Assembly: GCA_030734395.1 (NCBI GenBank)
Contig: JAUZTG010000012.1
Span: forward strand, 62,001 to 126,000
DNA: 64,000 bases
Direction of reading: 5' to 3'
From: Sarocladium kiliense
Lineage: Eukaryota; Ascomycota; Sordariomycetes; Hypocreales; Sarocladiaceae
The notes below the pieces were generated by a model. That model was not told where the DNA came from and ran no database searches. It saw only the letters and a list, made by a program, of their open reading frames with translations. The translations under genes and the position numbers were made by a program. Position 1 is the first letter of the stretch. The number at the start of each line of letters is the position of its first letter. Shown piece by piece: positions 42,354-51,967 of this stretch.

Positions 42354-43108
42354 ATGTCGACTCCCCGGCCTTTGCTTCTCCTATTAGGCAGTGGTGCTCG
42401 CATCGGCACCCTGACTGCCCAGCGCTTCGCACAAAACGGATACAATGTGGCCGTCGTTTCTAGAAGTGGAACTAATCGGAGAAACGAGAATGGCTTCTTG
42501 TCCATCAAAGCCGATTTAACTGACCCTAAGTCAATCCCTAGAGTATTTGCAGCTGCAAAGGCAGAGTTTGGCACAGGTCCCTCCGTCGTTGTTTACAATG
42601 TCTACAGCATGGCGCCACTGCCAGAGAAAGATACCCTGCTCTCGATTACTGTAGGCAGTTTTGTGAAAGACTTGAACGCGAATACTGTCAGTGCTTTTGC
42701 GGCTGCTAGTGAAGCTGTCCGTGTTTGGAACAAAATGCCGGAAAGTACAGCAAGAAAAGCGTTCATCTTCACCGGGAATATACAGAATGTGCGTCATGTT
42801 CCTGGCGCGTCTCTCGCGACGATCGGAGCTGGTAAGGCGGCAACCGCTTACTGGATTGGCTCTGCTGCAGCCGCTTACTCGGGTAAAGGTTACAAGTAGG
42901 AATGGCGATGTCCCTGTGCAGGCCCCTGAAGCTGACTCGATACTCCAGATTCTTCTACGCTGATGAGAGGAATTCAGACGGAAACCAGGTGGGTGGAAAA
43001 GTAGATGGGGCTGCACATGCGGACTTCTATTGGGACCTGGCAGCCGGAAGGGCTGAGGTTCCGTGGCACGCTACCTTTGTCAAGGGCCGAGGCTATGTCA
43101 AGTTTTAG
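42354..43108 (+). CDS. Short-chain dehydrogenase-like protein lacking the Tyr of YxxxK
   Basis: Two exons, 42354-42895 and 42949-43108, joined over a 53-bp intron (GTAGGA donor, branch CTGAC, CCAG acceptor), give 233 residues. The splice restores GYKFFYADERNSDG, the family ending, and the protein closes with FVKGRGYVKF. The nucleotide-binding loop is LLLGSGARIG near the start. At the place of the catalytic Y-x-x-x-K, the sequence is ATIGAGKAA: the Lys is kept but the Tyr is Ile. This seems typical of a small fungal SDR subgroup, so catalysis may differ from classical SDRs or be absent. The gene is divergent from the broken FMN reductase, 687 bp away, so the two redox genes may once have been co-regulated. 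Substrate is unknown. Confidence 0.82.
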
Positions 43109-44628
43109 CAGGACGAAACAATCGGCCAGGAATAACCTACTGCATATTCATGTGCTATATAAGGAATATTATCTCACGAGTTGCCGCAAAACAACTTGCC
43201 ATGTCAGTGATGGCTAGCGGCCCTTGCCTATGCGCCTCCCTCCTCAACCATGTAGCCTCTATAATCTCAAGTGGTTTGCACACAGTCACATACAGTCCAG
43301 ATGGCTGCAGATCATTAGCGTTGTGACGGAACCAGGTCTGCTGCTCTGGCTCTGCCAAGCATCCCGCTACGCAAAATGGCCATTTCACGATTCGCAGTAG
43401 CTCAGTTGGTGTGAGCTTCCGATCTACAGTCTGCATGATTTGTGCTAAGTGCCCGCGTATGTCGCGGTGTTTCGGATCGAAGCCGTGGATACAAGGGCAG
43501 TATGGGCCCGGATCTGGGTTACGGTCTCCTGCTGTCGGTCACCATTGTCCATCCACTCGGGTTTCTCTTCGGTATAGGAACAAATGATAAGCAAGGAAGA
43601 GCATGACTGCAATGTTTTCTCCTTCTGGTTCTTTTGTCGGCGGAAATATACTGATAGGTTTCTGTTACTTCCAGCTTCCCTTATTCGCACATCTACAGCG
43701 AATGTTTCGCCTGATGGATGAACAAGTAGTTGTGTTATCTCTTGCATGTACCAGTGTCCCGCTTTGACGCCTGGGCACCCCACAGGGACTTGGTTGAGTG
43801 ACTTCATCAATGTTAGCACCCCACATTGCTTATCACGGCTTATCTATTCGCCAGCTCAAGATCCGTTCTTTTTGACATGGCCCCACCCGATGGCGCGTCC
43901 CCCTGTCGGTCTCCACTAATTCCCTGTTTCGCTTCCGGGAGACTTTTTCGTCAACAGCAGCAGCAGCAACAGCGAAGACAGGCGACGGGGGACCACTGTT
44001 GTGTCACCCATGAGAGCGAGAGTGCAGCTTGTACGTCTTCTCGTATTTGCATCCATCAGCCAAGCATCAACCAACCAAGCAACCACACCACCGTCCATCC
44101 CCGTCACCTTATCTCATTCGGCCTAATTACTCCTCGCCCTCCTTCTCGACTCGACTTGAATCAAGTCCTCGGCATTCTCGATACTCATTTCTGCCCGCAT
44201 CGACACTCGTTTACCCAAGCTGCATTCCACCTCCAACGCGCCCCTAATCGCTTTTATCTTTTCCTCCTTACGCAGCCAGCATCCCCTCGCTTGCAACGGC
44301 CCGCGTCGCAATCTATCTCGCGCAATACCATCCCTGACCAAATTGCCGATCAATCGCTACCGCTTTCTGCCCCTCGACTGATAACCACTACTCGATTACT
44401 CGACCGCAATTATCTGTTCCTCTCCTGTCACGATACCGCCTCGAAACACACTTACGAATCGCGACTCTCGTCTTTGTAACCGCCGCTTTCAACCTCACGC
44501 CACACTACTCTCGCTTCATCGCCCCTGTGGCCAGATGCCTCGTGCCACCTCCTAATGGGGAAGCACTGTGCGTCCCAACCCATTCTCCTGTCCGACTCCC
44601 AATCCGCCGCTTGAGGTCCTGACAAACA
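43109..44628. other. Intergenic and long leader of the apyrase gene
   Basis: These 1.5 kb contain a tRNA-like D-arm at 43398-43416, an unsupported 124-codon minus-strand ORF (43445-43819) and a long C/T-rich stretch (43830-44628) that is probably promoter and 5' UTR of the apyrase. The 217-codon plus ORF at 43826-44479 is low-complexity and I do not call it. Confidence 0.4.
43398..43416 (+). other. tRNA D-arm-like sequence (possible tRNA relic)
   Basis: TAGCTCAGTTGGTGTGAGC is a perfect D-stem (GCTC/GAGC) and A-box. Downstream, GGATCGAAGCC (about 43471-43481) resembles a B-box at nine of eleven positions, but no acceptor, anticodon or T-stem pairing can be made. It is at most a decayed tRNA or a tRNA-derived fragment. 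Confidence 0.35.
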
Positions 44629-46653
44629 ATGTCTGCAGCGCAGTACGGCGTCATCCTTGACGCTGGGTCCTCCGGTACCCGAGTCTATGTCTACAAGTGG
44701 AAGAACCCTGCTCGCGCCAGCAAGAAAGCTTCTCCTGAAGACCTGAAGCGCCTGCCCAAGCTCAAGCTCAAGGAGCAGAAGAAGATTCACCCCGGCGTGT
44801 CCACCTTTGCCGACAATGTCGCCTCTGTCGGCCCCGATCACCTTCAGCAGCTTATAAAAGTCGCCCTCGACGAAGTTCCCGACGACAAGATCCCCGAAAC
44901 CCCCATCTTCCTCATGGCTACGGCAGGTGTTCGTTTCTTGCCCAAAGATCAGCAGACCAATTTGCTCCAAGGTATCTGCACCTGGCTGCAGGCAAATACG
45001 CGATTCAGTCTCCCTGACTGCGATACCCATGTGCAAGTCATCTCAGGCGAGACTGAGGGTCTATATGGCTGGCTGGCGGCGAACTACCTCTTGGGTGGCT
45101 TCGACGAGCCTGGTAATCATGATCATGGGAAGGATGGTCACCACACGTACGGCTTCCTCGATATGGGTGGCGCGTCTGCCCAAATTGCCTTCGCCCCGAA
45201 CATGACCGAATCCGAGAAACACGCCGACGACCTGAAACTTGTGCGCATGCGCCATCTCGATGGTAGCCCTGCTGAGTACCGGGTCTTCACAACGACTTGG
45301 CTTGGGTTTGGCGCAAATAAAGCTCGCGAGCGTTACATCGAGAGTCTTCAAGAAGGATACGACGACAAAGCGGACGAGCTACCCGACCCGTGTCTACCAA
45401 AGGGCTTGCGCACAACACTAGACGGATCTCCGACCAAAGATACATCATCGAAAGAGCCGGTACTGTTGGGAACAGGCAAGTTTGAGGAATGTTTGAAGAG
45501 AACATATCCCTTGCTAGGCAAGGATGAACCTTGTGAGGACGACCCGTGCTTGCTCAATGGTCAACATGTGCCAGCCATCGACTTCGACGTCAACCGCTTC
45601 GTTGGTGTGTCAGAGTACTGGCACACAACACATGGTGTTTTCGGAGGCAAGCACAAGGCGTACGACTTGGCGACCTACCAGGAGAATGTCATGGACTTTT
45701 GTCAGCGGGAATGGTCTGACATTGCAGATGACCTTGACAAGCGGAAGAAGACGCCCGAGGAGAAGATGGAGGATGCAATGCAAGCGTGCTTCAAAGCTTC
45801 ATGGCTGATCAACGTGTTGTACGATGGTATTGGCATCCCTCGTGTGGGCTTGGAAGGCGTGGATAATCCAGGCATCAATAACACCAAGGAAGCATTGGAG
45901 GATGCGGATGATGCCGGTTTTGGCGATGCTTTCCGACCAGTCGACAAGATCGATGGTGTGGAGCTGAGCTGGACGCTGGGCAAGATGGTGCTCTACGCTG
46001 CTGGACAAGTTCCACCAGAGGGGAAGAATGTGCCTGTGGGCTTTGGCGACAATGTCGTAGGCGGTGAGCCTCTGCACTTCGAAGAGGCAGGATCTACTCC
46101 TTTGGTGCCGTCAGTTGGAGATGATGACGATGATGATGATGACTGGGACTTGGCGAAGCACTCAAAGCCGACATCTGGTCTGGTGGCCTTCATCTGCATT
46201 TTCATCTTTGTGCTTTGGCTTTTGCGCAAGCCAGAACGTAGACAGAAGCTGTTCCGCTTCACGCGAAGCGGAAAGGGGAAAGGACGCCGTGGTCTCCGTT
46301 CTCTGCCTTTTGCCAGCAAATTCTTCGGTCGCAGCCAACCAACGTATGAGCGCATTCTCGAGGAGGGAGAGGCAGCCGAATTCGAACTTGGCGATATCGA
46401 TTCATCGGACGACAATGAGCATTCGGATGACAGCGACGGGTCGAGGCGTAGGGGCCGGAACTCGGGACTGGGTACGCCGAAGCTGGGCCCAGATCCGGAT
46501 AAGCTGAAGCCACCGTCCGCATTGGATAGGGCGGGATTGGTCGTGAGGACGGAGAGCAGGGAGAGACTGGCTGCGACAGGGCGGAGGAGTAGGACCGGAA
46601 GCCCCTCGTCGCGGCAGAAGTCCTCCCTCATGACGCCATTGCAGGAGGATTAA
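44629..46653 (+). CDS. YND1: Golgi apyrase / nucleoside diphosphatase (GDA1-CD39 family, Ynd1)
   Basis: A single exon encodes 674 residues. Apyrase-conserved regions are present in order: DAGSSGTRVYVY (near 11-22), LMATAGVRFL, SGETEGLYGWLAANYL and YGFLDMGGASAQIAF. There is no N-terminal signal anchor. One transmembrane segment lies at about 519-536 (TSGLVAFICIFIFVLWLL), after an acidic run of eight Asp, and a basic, Ser-rich tail of about 135 residues follows. This is the Ynd1/NTPDase4-7 plan: a lumenal catalytic domain and a cytosolic C-tail. In the Golgi it hydrolyses UDP/GDP released by glycosyltransferases, allowing antiport of nucleotide sugars. It thus supports Mnn9-type mannosylation encoded near the right end of the window. 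The yeast tail binds regulators; the tail here is dissimilar in sequence as far as I can judge. Confidence 0.93.
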   Translation: MSAAQYGVILDAGSSGTRVYVYKWKNPARASKKASPEDLKRLPKLKLKEQKKIHPGVSTFADNVASVGPDHLQQLIKVALDEVPDDKIPETPIFLMATAGVRFLPKDQQTNLLQGICTWLQANTRFSLPDCDTHVQVISGETEGLYGWLAANYLLGGFDEPGNHDHGKDGHHTYGFLDMGGASAQIAFAPNMTESEKHADDLKLVRMRHLDGSPAEYRVFTTTWLGFGANKARERYIESLQEGYDDKADELPDPCLPKGLRTTLDGSPTKDTSSKEPVLLGTGKFEECLKRTYPLLGKDEPCEDDPCLLNGQHVPAIDFDVNRFVGVSEYWHTTHGVFGGKHKAYDLATYQENVMDFCQREWSDIADDLDKRKKTPEEKMEDAMQACFKASWLINVLYDGIGIPRVGLEGVDNPGINNTKEALEDADDAGFGDAFRPVDKIDGVELSWTLGKMVLYAAGQVPPEGKNVPVGFGDNVVGGEPLHFEEAGSTPLVPSVGDDDDDDDDWDLAKHSKPTSGLVAFICIFIFVLWLLRKPERRQKLFRFTRSGKGKGRRGLRSLPFASKFFGRSQPTYERILEEGEAAEFELGDIDSSDDNEHSDDSDGSRRRGRNSGLGTPKLGPDPDKLKPPSALDRAGLVVRTESRERLAATGRRSRTGSPSSRQKSSLMTPLQED

Positions 46654-47164
46654 TGCTACCCCTGATGAACTGTGGCTTTGGGTGGAAAGAAATGTACAAA
46701 ATATATTGTCTTAGATAAAGGACCTGTCAATTCTCTGGGCGTTACGGCAGGATGGGAGGTCAGCACAGCGTTTGTTTCCTGGAGTCTTGATGTATTCATG
46801 GGGCATTCGAACGGTGCTCTCGCTTCTCTTCGAACGATACCGGGATGTGCGAATTTCAGATACTTTTACATCAATAATGAGGTTCCTGTTTGGTGCCATT
46901 GGCAAGACTCCGTGTTGATATCAGATACGCGCTATCATGTACAACTCTGTTCGTGTCGAAGACATTGGTGACATAGCAAGCCTGACTCTAGCGTCTCTAG
47001 ACGCGTGAGGGCATCATGATGGCAATACAATGCCATTATCCAAGTGATGATGCCGATCCTTGTTGTTCTTTGACAAGTCCATCCTCTCCATCATTACATT
47101 CCCAAGTTGCCCATCCTTTGCTACAATATCTCCTCTCTTATTGCTTGAAGTGAAATATCATCGC
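46654..47164. other. Intergenic, convergent 3' regions
   Basis: The apyrase and Hikeshi genes converge on these 511 bp. Nothing but probable 3' UTRs is seen. Confidence 0.5.
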
Positions 47165-47761
47165 TCAATCCTGCTGTCTTTCCAAGAAACTCGGATCCGC
47201 CCTAACCTTCGACTCAAACTTGCGCCACCACTCCTCAAACGCCTTCAATGGCACAACCTCCACACCCCCAGGTCCCGCCGTCCCGCTGAAGCTCGCGAGG
47301 AAGTTGAATGCATTTTGGATGATCCTCTGGGCGAGAACGACGGTGCTTGGTTGGCCTCCTGTCTTGTTGCTCTTGTTCGCTGCTTGCTCTTGTAGTTTTG
47401 GGGCTACCTCCCCTGCTGCCTCGACACTAATACCGACGACCAGCCCTTGTTGTTGTTGTTGTTGCTGCTGCTGTTGATTTGCACTTCCGACTGAGAAGAC
47501 AGCAGATTCCTTCCCTGGGCCAATTGCGCCTAGGAACTTGAAGTTTGGCGCAGCGGAAGGATCGGAGGGTTGTGAGGCGAGGTAGATTGCTGCGGCGGTG
47601 TCGGGAGGGAGAGCAATGCCCGGGAGGAGGAAGACGGTGAGGTGGGAGAAGGGTTTGGATGTTGGGAGGGTGTAGAGGAGGGAGGTTGGGGAAGGGCTGG
47701 AGGTTGGGTCTGTGATGAGGGGGTGGCCGGCGGGGAGGAGGCCGAAGAGAGGATTTGACAT
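47165..47761 (-). CDS. OPI10: Hikeshi/Opi10 family protein (DUF775)
   Basis: A single exon encodes 198 residues. The start LFGLLPAGHPLITDP, then HLTVFLLPGIALPPDTAAAIYLA and FKFLGAIGPGKESAVFSVG, is the conserved N-terminal beta domain of Hikeshi/Opi10. A C-terminal helical region (LAQRIIQNAFNFLASF, PLKAFEEWWRKFESKVRADPSFLE) matches the family ending. Human Hikeshi carries Hsp70 into the nucleus in heat stress; yeast Opi10 mutants overproduce inositol. A run of ten Gln (residues 96-105) interrupts the loop between the domains. This is the usual family length. It is divergent from the Nudix gene, with 404 bp between the starts. Confidence 0.92.
   Translation of the reverse strand: MSNPLFGLLPAGHPLITDPTSSPSPTSLLYTLPTSKPFSHLTVFLLPGIALPPDTAAAIYLASQPSDPSAAPNFKFLGAIGPGKESAVFSVGSANQQQQQQQQQQGLVVGISVEAAGEVAPKLQEQAANKSNKTGGQPSTVVLAQRIIQNAFNFLASFSGTAGPGGVEVVPLKAFEEWWRKFESKVRADPSFLERQQD
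47447..47476. repeat. CAA/CAG microsatellite coding for poly-Gln in the Hikeshi gene
   Basis: Ten Gln codons (minus strand: CAA, three CAG, six CAA) form a trinucleotide repeat inside the Hikeshi coding sequence. It should be length-variable between strains. Confidence 0.85.
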
Positions 47762-48165
47762 TTTGGAAGTGGTTGTGAGGACTTTTGGAATGTGTTACAG
47801 GTGCATTGTCGGTATTGGAGGTAGGTTGTTGAATTAAGGGAAGACGAGAGGATGAGAAGGCGATGGTGCAAGATGGAAGCATAAAAGTGAAGCCACCCCG
47901 CGGTGGGGTCACGATGACGGAGCGGGTGGCTGCTGTCACGGCCGGTGCCTGGGGCTTATGCACAGAGGGTTGAAGGGTCAGATGGGTTGGTTGGTGGGGG
48001 TTGATACGCACAAATACACCTCAACTTGGGCTTGACACGGCTGCCTTCCATTCCTTAGGCTGTGCTGAGTTGCTCAATGATCATTGATTGAGCTGAAGTG
48101 CAGTTTCTAGCGTTCAATTCCATCAATCAGCGGAGAGGACTTCTCTATCTTATCCCTCACTGACC
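47762..48165. promoter_or_regulatory. Divergent promoter, Hikeshi and Nudix genes
   Basis: These 404 bp separate two divergent starts. The Hikeshi side is C/A-rich on its own strand. No clear heat-shock element or TATA box was found by eye. Confidence 0.4.
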
Positions 48166-49234
48166 ATGAAGTCCAATCTTGACCTCGTCCGTGAGGTTGA
48201 CCTGTACGTGCGCTCTTTTCTCTGTAAGACAGGCTGCCTCATCTGCTTCACATTGCTGACACTGTTCAAGCTTTCCTTATGAAGACACTGAGCCAGAAGC
48301 CCACCGTCGCATCATGTCCGACATTTACACCCTCCTCTGGGAAGATGACCATGGCTCCTATCCAATCGGCTACATCCTCTCCCGCGTCCACGACCAGCTC
48401 CTCGCTACTGATTCAAATATTCGAGGATCTATGACTTCTGATCTGGAAGCTCGAACTGTGACTTTGTTCAGGGAGGCGACCTATGAGGAACGGACTGCTC
48501 GTGCGGCTCTGGTGGCTGACCACTTCCGCAAGAACGAAACATTCAAGATTCTGAAGAAATGGCGCAACGAACTTTGGCCTGTCTATGGTCGTAATGGCGA
48601 GCTGCTCTTTAGTATGGAACGTGCGGCTCTTGGGCTTTTGGGTGCGGTACGGTATGGTGTGCATATGACAGCCTACGTCCGTGATGACACTGCCCCTTTC
48701 GGCGTCAAGCTCTGGATTGGCAAACGTGCCGCGACCAAGGAGACTTTCCCGGGTATGCTCGATAATACTGCCGCGGGTGGACTCATGACTGGTGAAGATC
48801 CGTTTGAATGCATCATTCGTGAAGCAGACGAGGAGGCCAGTCTACCCGAGGATATCGTCCGTTCACGCGCCGAACACCCCGGAACAATAACATACATCTA
48901 CATCACCAACGAAGCACAAGTCGGCGAAGGCGGCTTCATCTACCCAGAGTGTCAATGGATCTACGACCTCGAATTACCATTAGACGTTATCCCTAAACCG
49001 AAAGACGGAGAGGCTGAAGGGTTCTATCTCAAGACTGTGGATGAGGTCAAGGAGGATTTAAGACAGGGGAGATTTAAGGACAATTGCGCGTTGGTGGCGT
49101 TGAATTTTTTGGAGAGGAGAGGGATGCTGAAGGAGGAAGAAGGGGAGGTGTTGGCGGAGATGAGGAGGCGGATGAATAGGGTCATGCCGTTTCCGGGGCC
49201 GCATCAAAAGGACTGGAAGAGGCAGGAGGCATAG
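48166..49234 (+). CDS. Nudix hydrolase with DUF4743 N-terminal domain (YJR142W/Tnr3-like)
   Basis: Two exons, 48166-48203 and 48271-49234, joined over a 67-bp intron, give 333 residues. The short first exon encodes MKSNLDLVREVD and the splice adds LFPYEDTEPEAH; without it the frame would start at an internal Met. The N-terminal half (YPIGYILSRVHDQLL, RNELWPVYGRNGELLFSMERAALGLLG) is DUF4743. The Nudix box is GGLMTGEDPFECIIREADEEASL (about 198-220); it keeps the metal-binding R-E-x-x-E-E, but the last Gly is Ser. Related yeast and fission-yeast proteins act on damaged or oxidised thiamine diphosphates, and that is the best functional guess here. No thiamine pyrophosphokinase domain is fused to it, unlike in Tnr3. 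Confidence 0.9.
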
Positions 49235-49490
49235 GATACCTCTTAGAAGACACTGTGGAATTTGTGCTGTAAAGTGCAATGGTGGTATATAATCAAAGAT
49301 GCCTTTATACGCCTCTATCGCCCAAATTGATTTCCGGTCTTGCGCATGTCGCAAAGATGGAAACAACTCCCATCTCGAAGTAATACATATCCCATGCGCC
49401 AATGTTGCAGACTTCCGCTGGTTTCCTCGAAACCTCGAGTCTTTTCTTTTTTGCGTGCCATTCCCTCTTTTCAGTTCCCCTTTGCACATT

Positions 49491-50006
49491 CTATTTCTTC
49501 ACCAGCAGGTAGACGTTGTCGACTCGGAGGGGCGTCAGCTTCTTGACTGGGCCCTGCAGCGACATGAGCAGGCCGCCGAAGGAGATGTATGCGTTTCTGC
49601 AGTCCAGCGGTTAATGCCATGAATCCACCTTTTCCAAAATTGCAGCTCCTGAAACTCACATCGTGTTGCCATCATACGTCTCCTCAAACCTGTAGATCTT
49701 CCCATGGCAAACATAGTCGAACAAATCCGCACTCGTCGCCGGCGCATCCCCTCCCTTGCCCACATCCCTCCACCCCTTCTCCTCATCCTTACTTCCGTCC
49801 AGAGACAATGTCGTCGCCAGCATCATGTGCAGACCATCGCCGACTGAGCAGGGGAAGAGCTCTGTGTTTATGTCGAGCTGCATGACGGTTTGGGAGTCGG
49901 TTGAGGTGCCGGAGATGCGGGCGACGCGGTCGTATTTGGATTGGTCGAAGTCGGTGATGGTGAAGTTATCCTCGAAGAGGGTTGCGTCGCCACCTGTGCC
50001 TGCCAT
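49491..50006 (-). CDS. RPB8: RNA polymerases I, II and III shared subunit Rpb8 (RPABC3)
   Basis: Two exons, 49660-50006 and 49491-49596, joined over a 63-bp intron (GTGAGT donor, TGCAG acceptor), give 150 residues. The sequence follows Rpb8 throughout: DATLFEDNFTITDFDQSKYDRVARISG, MQLDINTELFPC, DLFDYVCHGKIYRFEE, and after the splice AYISFGGLLMSLQGP and LTPLRVDNVYLLVKK. Rpb8 is an OB-fold-like subunit present in all three nuclear RNA polymerases. I chose the ATG at 50006 because it gives the family length; an upstream open frame reaching 50168 is leader sequence. It shares a 334-bp divergent promoter with ELP4. The last coding bases lie 256 bp from the Nudix stop. Confidence 0.95.
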
Positions 50007-50340
50007 TGTGTGTGGATTTGAAGGGGGATTTGCGTGAGGTGTGTTGGGAGGAGGAGCTTGGGGGGGTTTGCTTGGTGAGCTCTTGGTGATGCCGGAGCTT
50101 GTATCAAAAGAAAATGTTTGGAGGGGCAGAGCTGGATGTTGGTTACTTGCATGAGTCGGCGTATGCAAGTATCCCCACTGAACGTGTGGCTACCCTGCAG
50201 TCCACGGTCTCGTCCTCACTCCACTGAACCACTTTTCCAACCTCTTCAAAGAGGCGTGCTGTTTTGTTCTTCCTGGACAAGTGAAATTATCACTTGGATG
50301 TTTTTCTGGAAGGTGTTTCAACTACCCTCGCAGGAGCAAA
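50007..50340. promoter_or_regulatory. Divergent promoter, RPB8 and ELP4
   Basis: These 334 bp lie between two divergent housekeeping genes of the transcription/tRNA-modification machinery. No TATA box is apparent on either side. Confidence 0.45.
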
Positions 50341-51540
50341 ATGTCTTTCAGAAAGCGGAACGTCGTCATTGGCACGCCTTCTGCCCAAGTCACAACTCGG
50401 CAAGAAAAGCAGCTCTCTATAGGAACCAGACCATCACCATTAGATGGCAGACTCACGACGTCCACGGGCACTTCCTCTCTTGACCAGCTACTTGCAGGAC
50501 ATGCCGGCCTCCCACTGGGACATTCGTTATTGATTGAGGAGGCTAAAACTACAGACTTCGGAGGCATACTTCTACGCTACTACACGGCCGAGGGGCTTGT
50601 TCAAGGGCATCAGGTCCATGTCCTCGGTTTCGATGAGTCATGGCGAAGGGAACTTCCCGGGCTAGACCTGAATGCAGCAGCAAAGGAAGAGAAGAAGAAG
50701 GCTGCAACAAGTGCCGCCGCCGAGGACAAGATGAAGATTGCATGGCGGTATGAGACTTTGGGGAATAGATCTCCGGCAGCCAGAGGTAGGCGATGTCACT
50801 CAAGTGTCTTCCCTCTACACATCACTAATGTTGCTTGATTTGTAGACAATACTTCGTCTGCGTCAGCAGCATCTGGCACCTTCTGCCACTCCTTCAACCT
50901 CACAAAACGCCTTGAGAACAGCGCCGTCCAGGGACAGCTCTTCACTTCGCCAATCGGCATGCCTTCTTCCAGTACCAGTCCATCACAGCTGAAGAAGTTC
51001 CTTAACGACGTCACCACACGCATCAATAACTCTTCACCATCCACAATTCACCGCATTGTCGCTCCAAGCCTCCTGTCCCCAACTATCTACCCCTCCTCGG
51101 CAAGCAGACCAGAAGAAGCACTGCAATTCCTTCACGGTCTACGCGCGCTCCTTCGAAGCTTCCCTACGCAGCTGACGGCCATGGTATCCATGCCTGTATC
51201 TCTCTATCCTCGGAGTACTGGCTTGACTCGCTGGGCTGAGTTGCTGTCAGATGGCGTGTTGGAGCTGATCCCCCTCGAGCACAAGTTGCAAATGAGCCGA
51301 GACCCGAGCAAGGATGACAAGGCTCAGGGGATGCTTCGAGCGCACAGTCTACCTGTCTTCCACGAGAAAGGCGGTGGTCTTGAAGGAAGCTGGAATAGGG
51401 AAGATCTGTCATTCAAGCTCAGCTCATCGAGTGGCTTGGTGATTACACCTTTCAGTCTGCCACCAATAGGAGACGAAGAGGAGGAGAAGAACAACTCGAA
51501 GACATCAAGCGACTCGAAGAAAGAATCACTCGAATTTTGA
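50341..51540 (+). CDS. ELP4: Elongator complex subunit 4 (Elp4, PAXNEB)
   Basis: Two exons, 50341-50785 and 50846-51540, with a 60-bp intron, give 379 residues. The N-terminus (MSFRKRNVVIGTPS) is followed by TSSLDQLLAGHAGLPLGHSLLIEE, the start of the RecA-like ATPase fold. HVLGFDESW, MKIAWRYE, FCHSFNLTKRLE and the C-terminal VFHEKGGGLEGSWNREDLSFKLSSSSGLVITPFSLPP block are Elp4 hallmarks. Elp4 forms a hexameric ring with Elp5 and Elp6 that binds tRNA and helps Elongator modify wobble uridine U34. It acts in the cytoplasm. The C-terminal acidic/Lys tail ends SLEF. The next gene on the same strand encodes the tRNA-splicing nuclease subunit Sen34, 427 bp downstream. Confidence 0.94.
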
Positions 51541-51967
51541 GATCCTTTATCTTCTCAGCGCATCAAAGTCGCTCAAGGTGGTTCCTCACAGGCGTCTTCT
51601 CACTATCGCCCAGGCCCCGCTACAACGATATGCACCCTTGGGCAGCTCCGCCCAAAATTTCCTTCAAAACTCTGGGCCACCAGCTTCACATCCTTTGCTT
51701 CTCTCTTCCACCACCGCAAACCACTGCTTTTGGTAAGTCCTTCCTCTACACATTTCCCTCGTTTTGCCTATACACGCAAGGACATTACATGATTATGAAC
51801 CTTGAAAATCTGTCAATCCCCTGAACTACATTGATGATACTTTCAAAATTACGAAGACGACTTATGACCTCAGTCCTCAATTTTACACTTATTTCACATT
51901 CACATTCGTTTGCTTGGAATTAGCTTTGCTAACTTGCAATGCTTCAAAGACTTAGATCTCCTCTGCC
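51541..51967. other. Intergenic between ELP4 and SEN34
   Basis: These 427 bp hold the ELP4 3' UTR and the SEN34 promoter. Nothing else is seen. Confidence 0.45.

Noticed and set aside
43391..43490. Full tRNA gene
   Set aside because: D-arm and a partial B-box exist, but acceptor, anticodon and T stems cannot pair, even allowing an intron.
43826..44479. 217-codon plus-strand ORF with a Gln run
   Set aside because: It sits in the C/T-rich leader of the apyrase, is low-complexity and shows no domain. The first ATG-based protein would be unlike any family I know.
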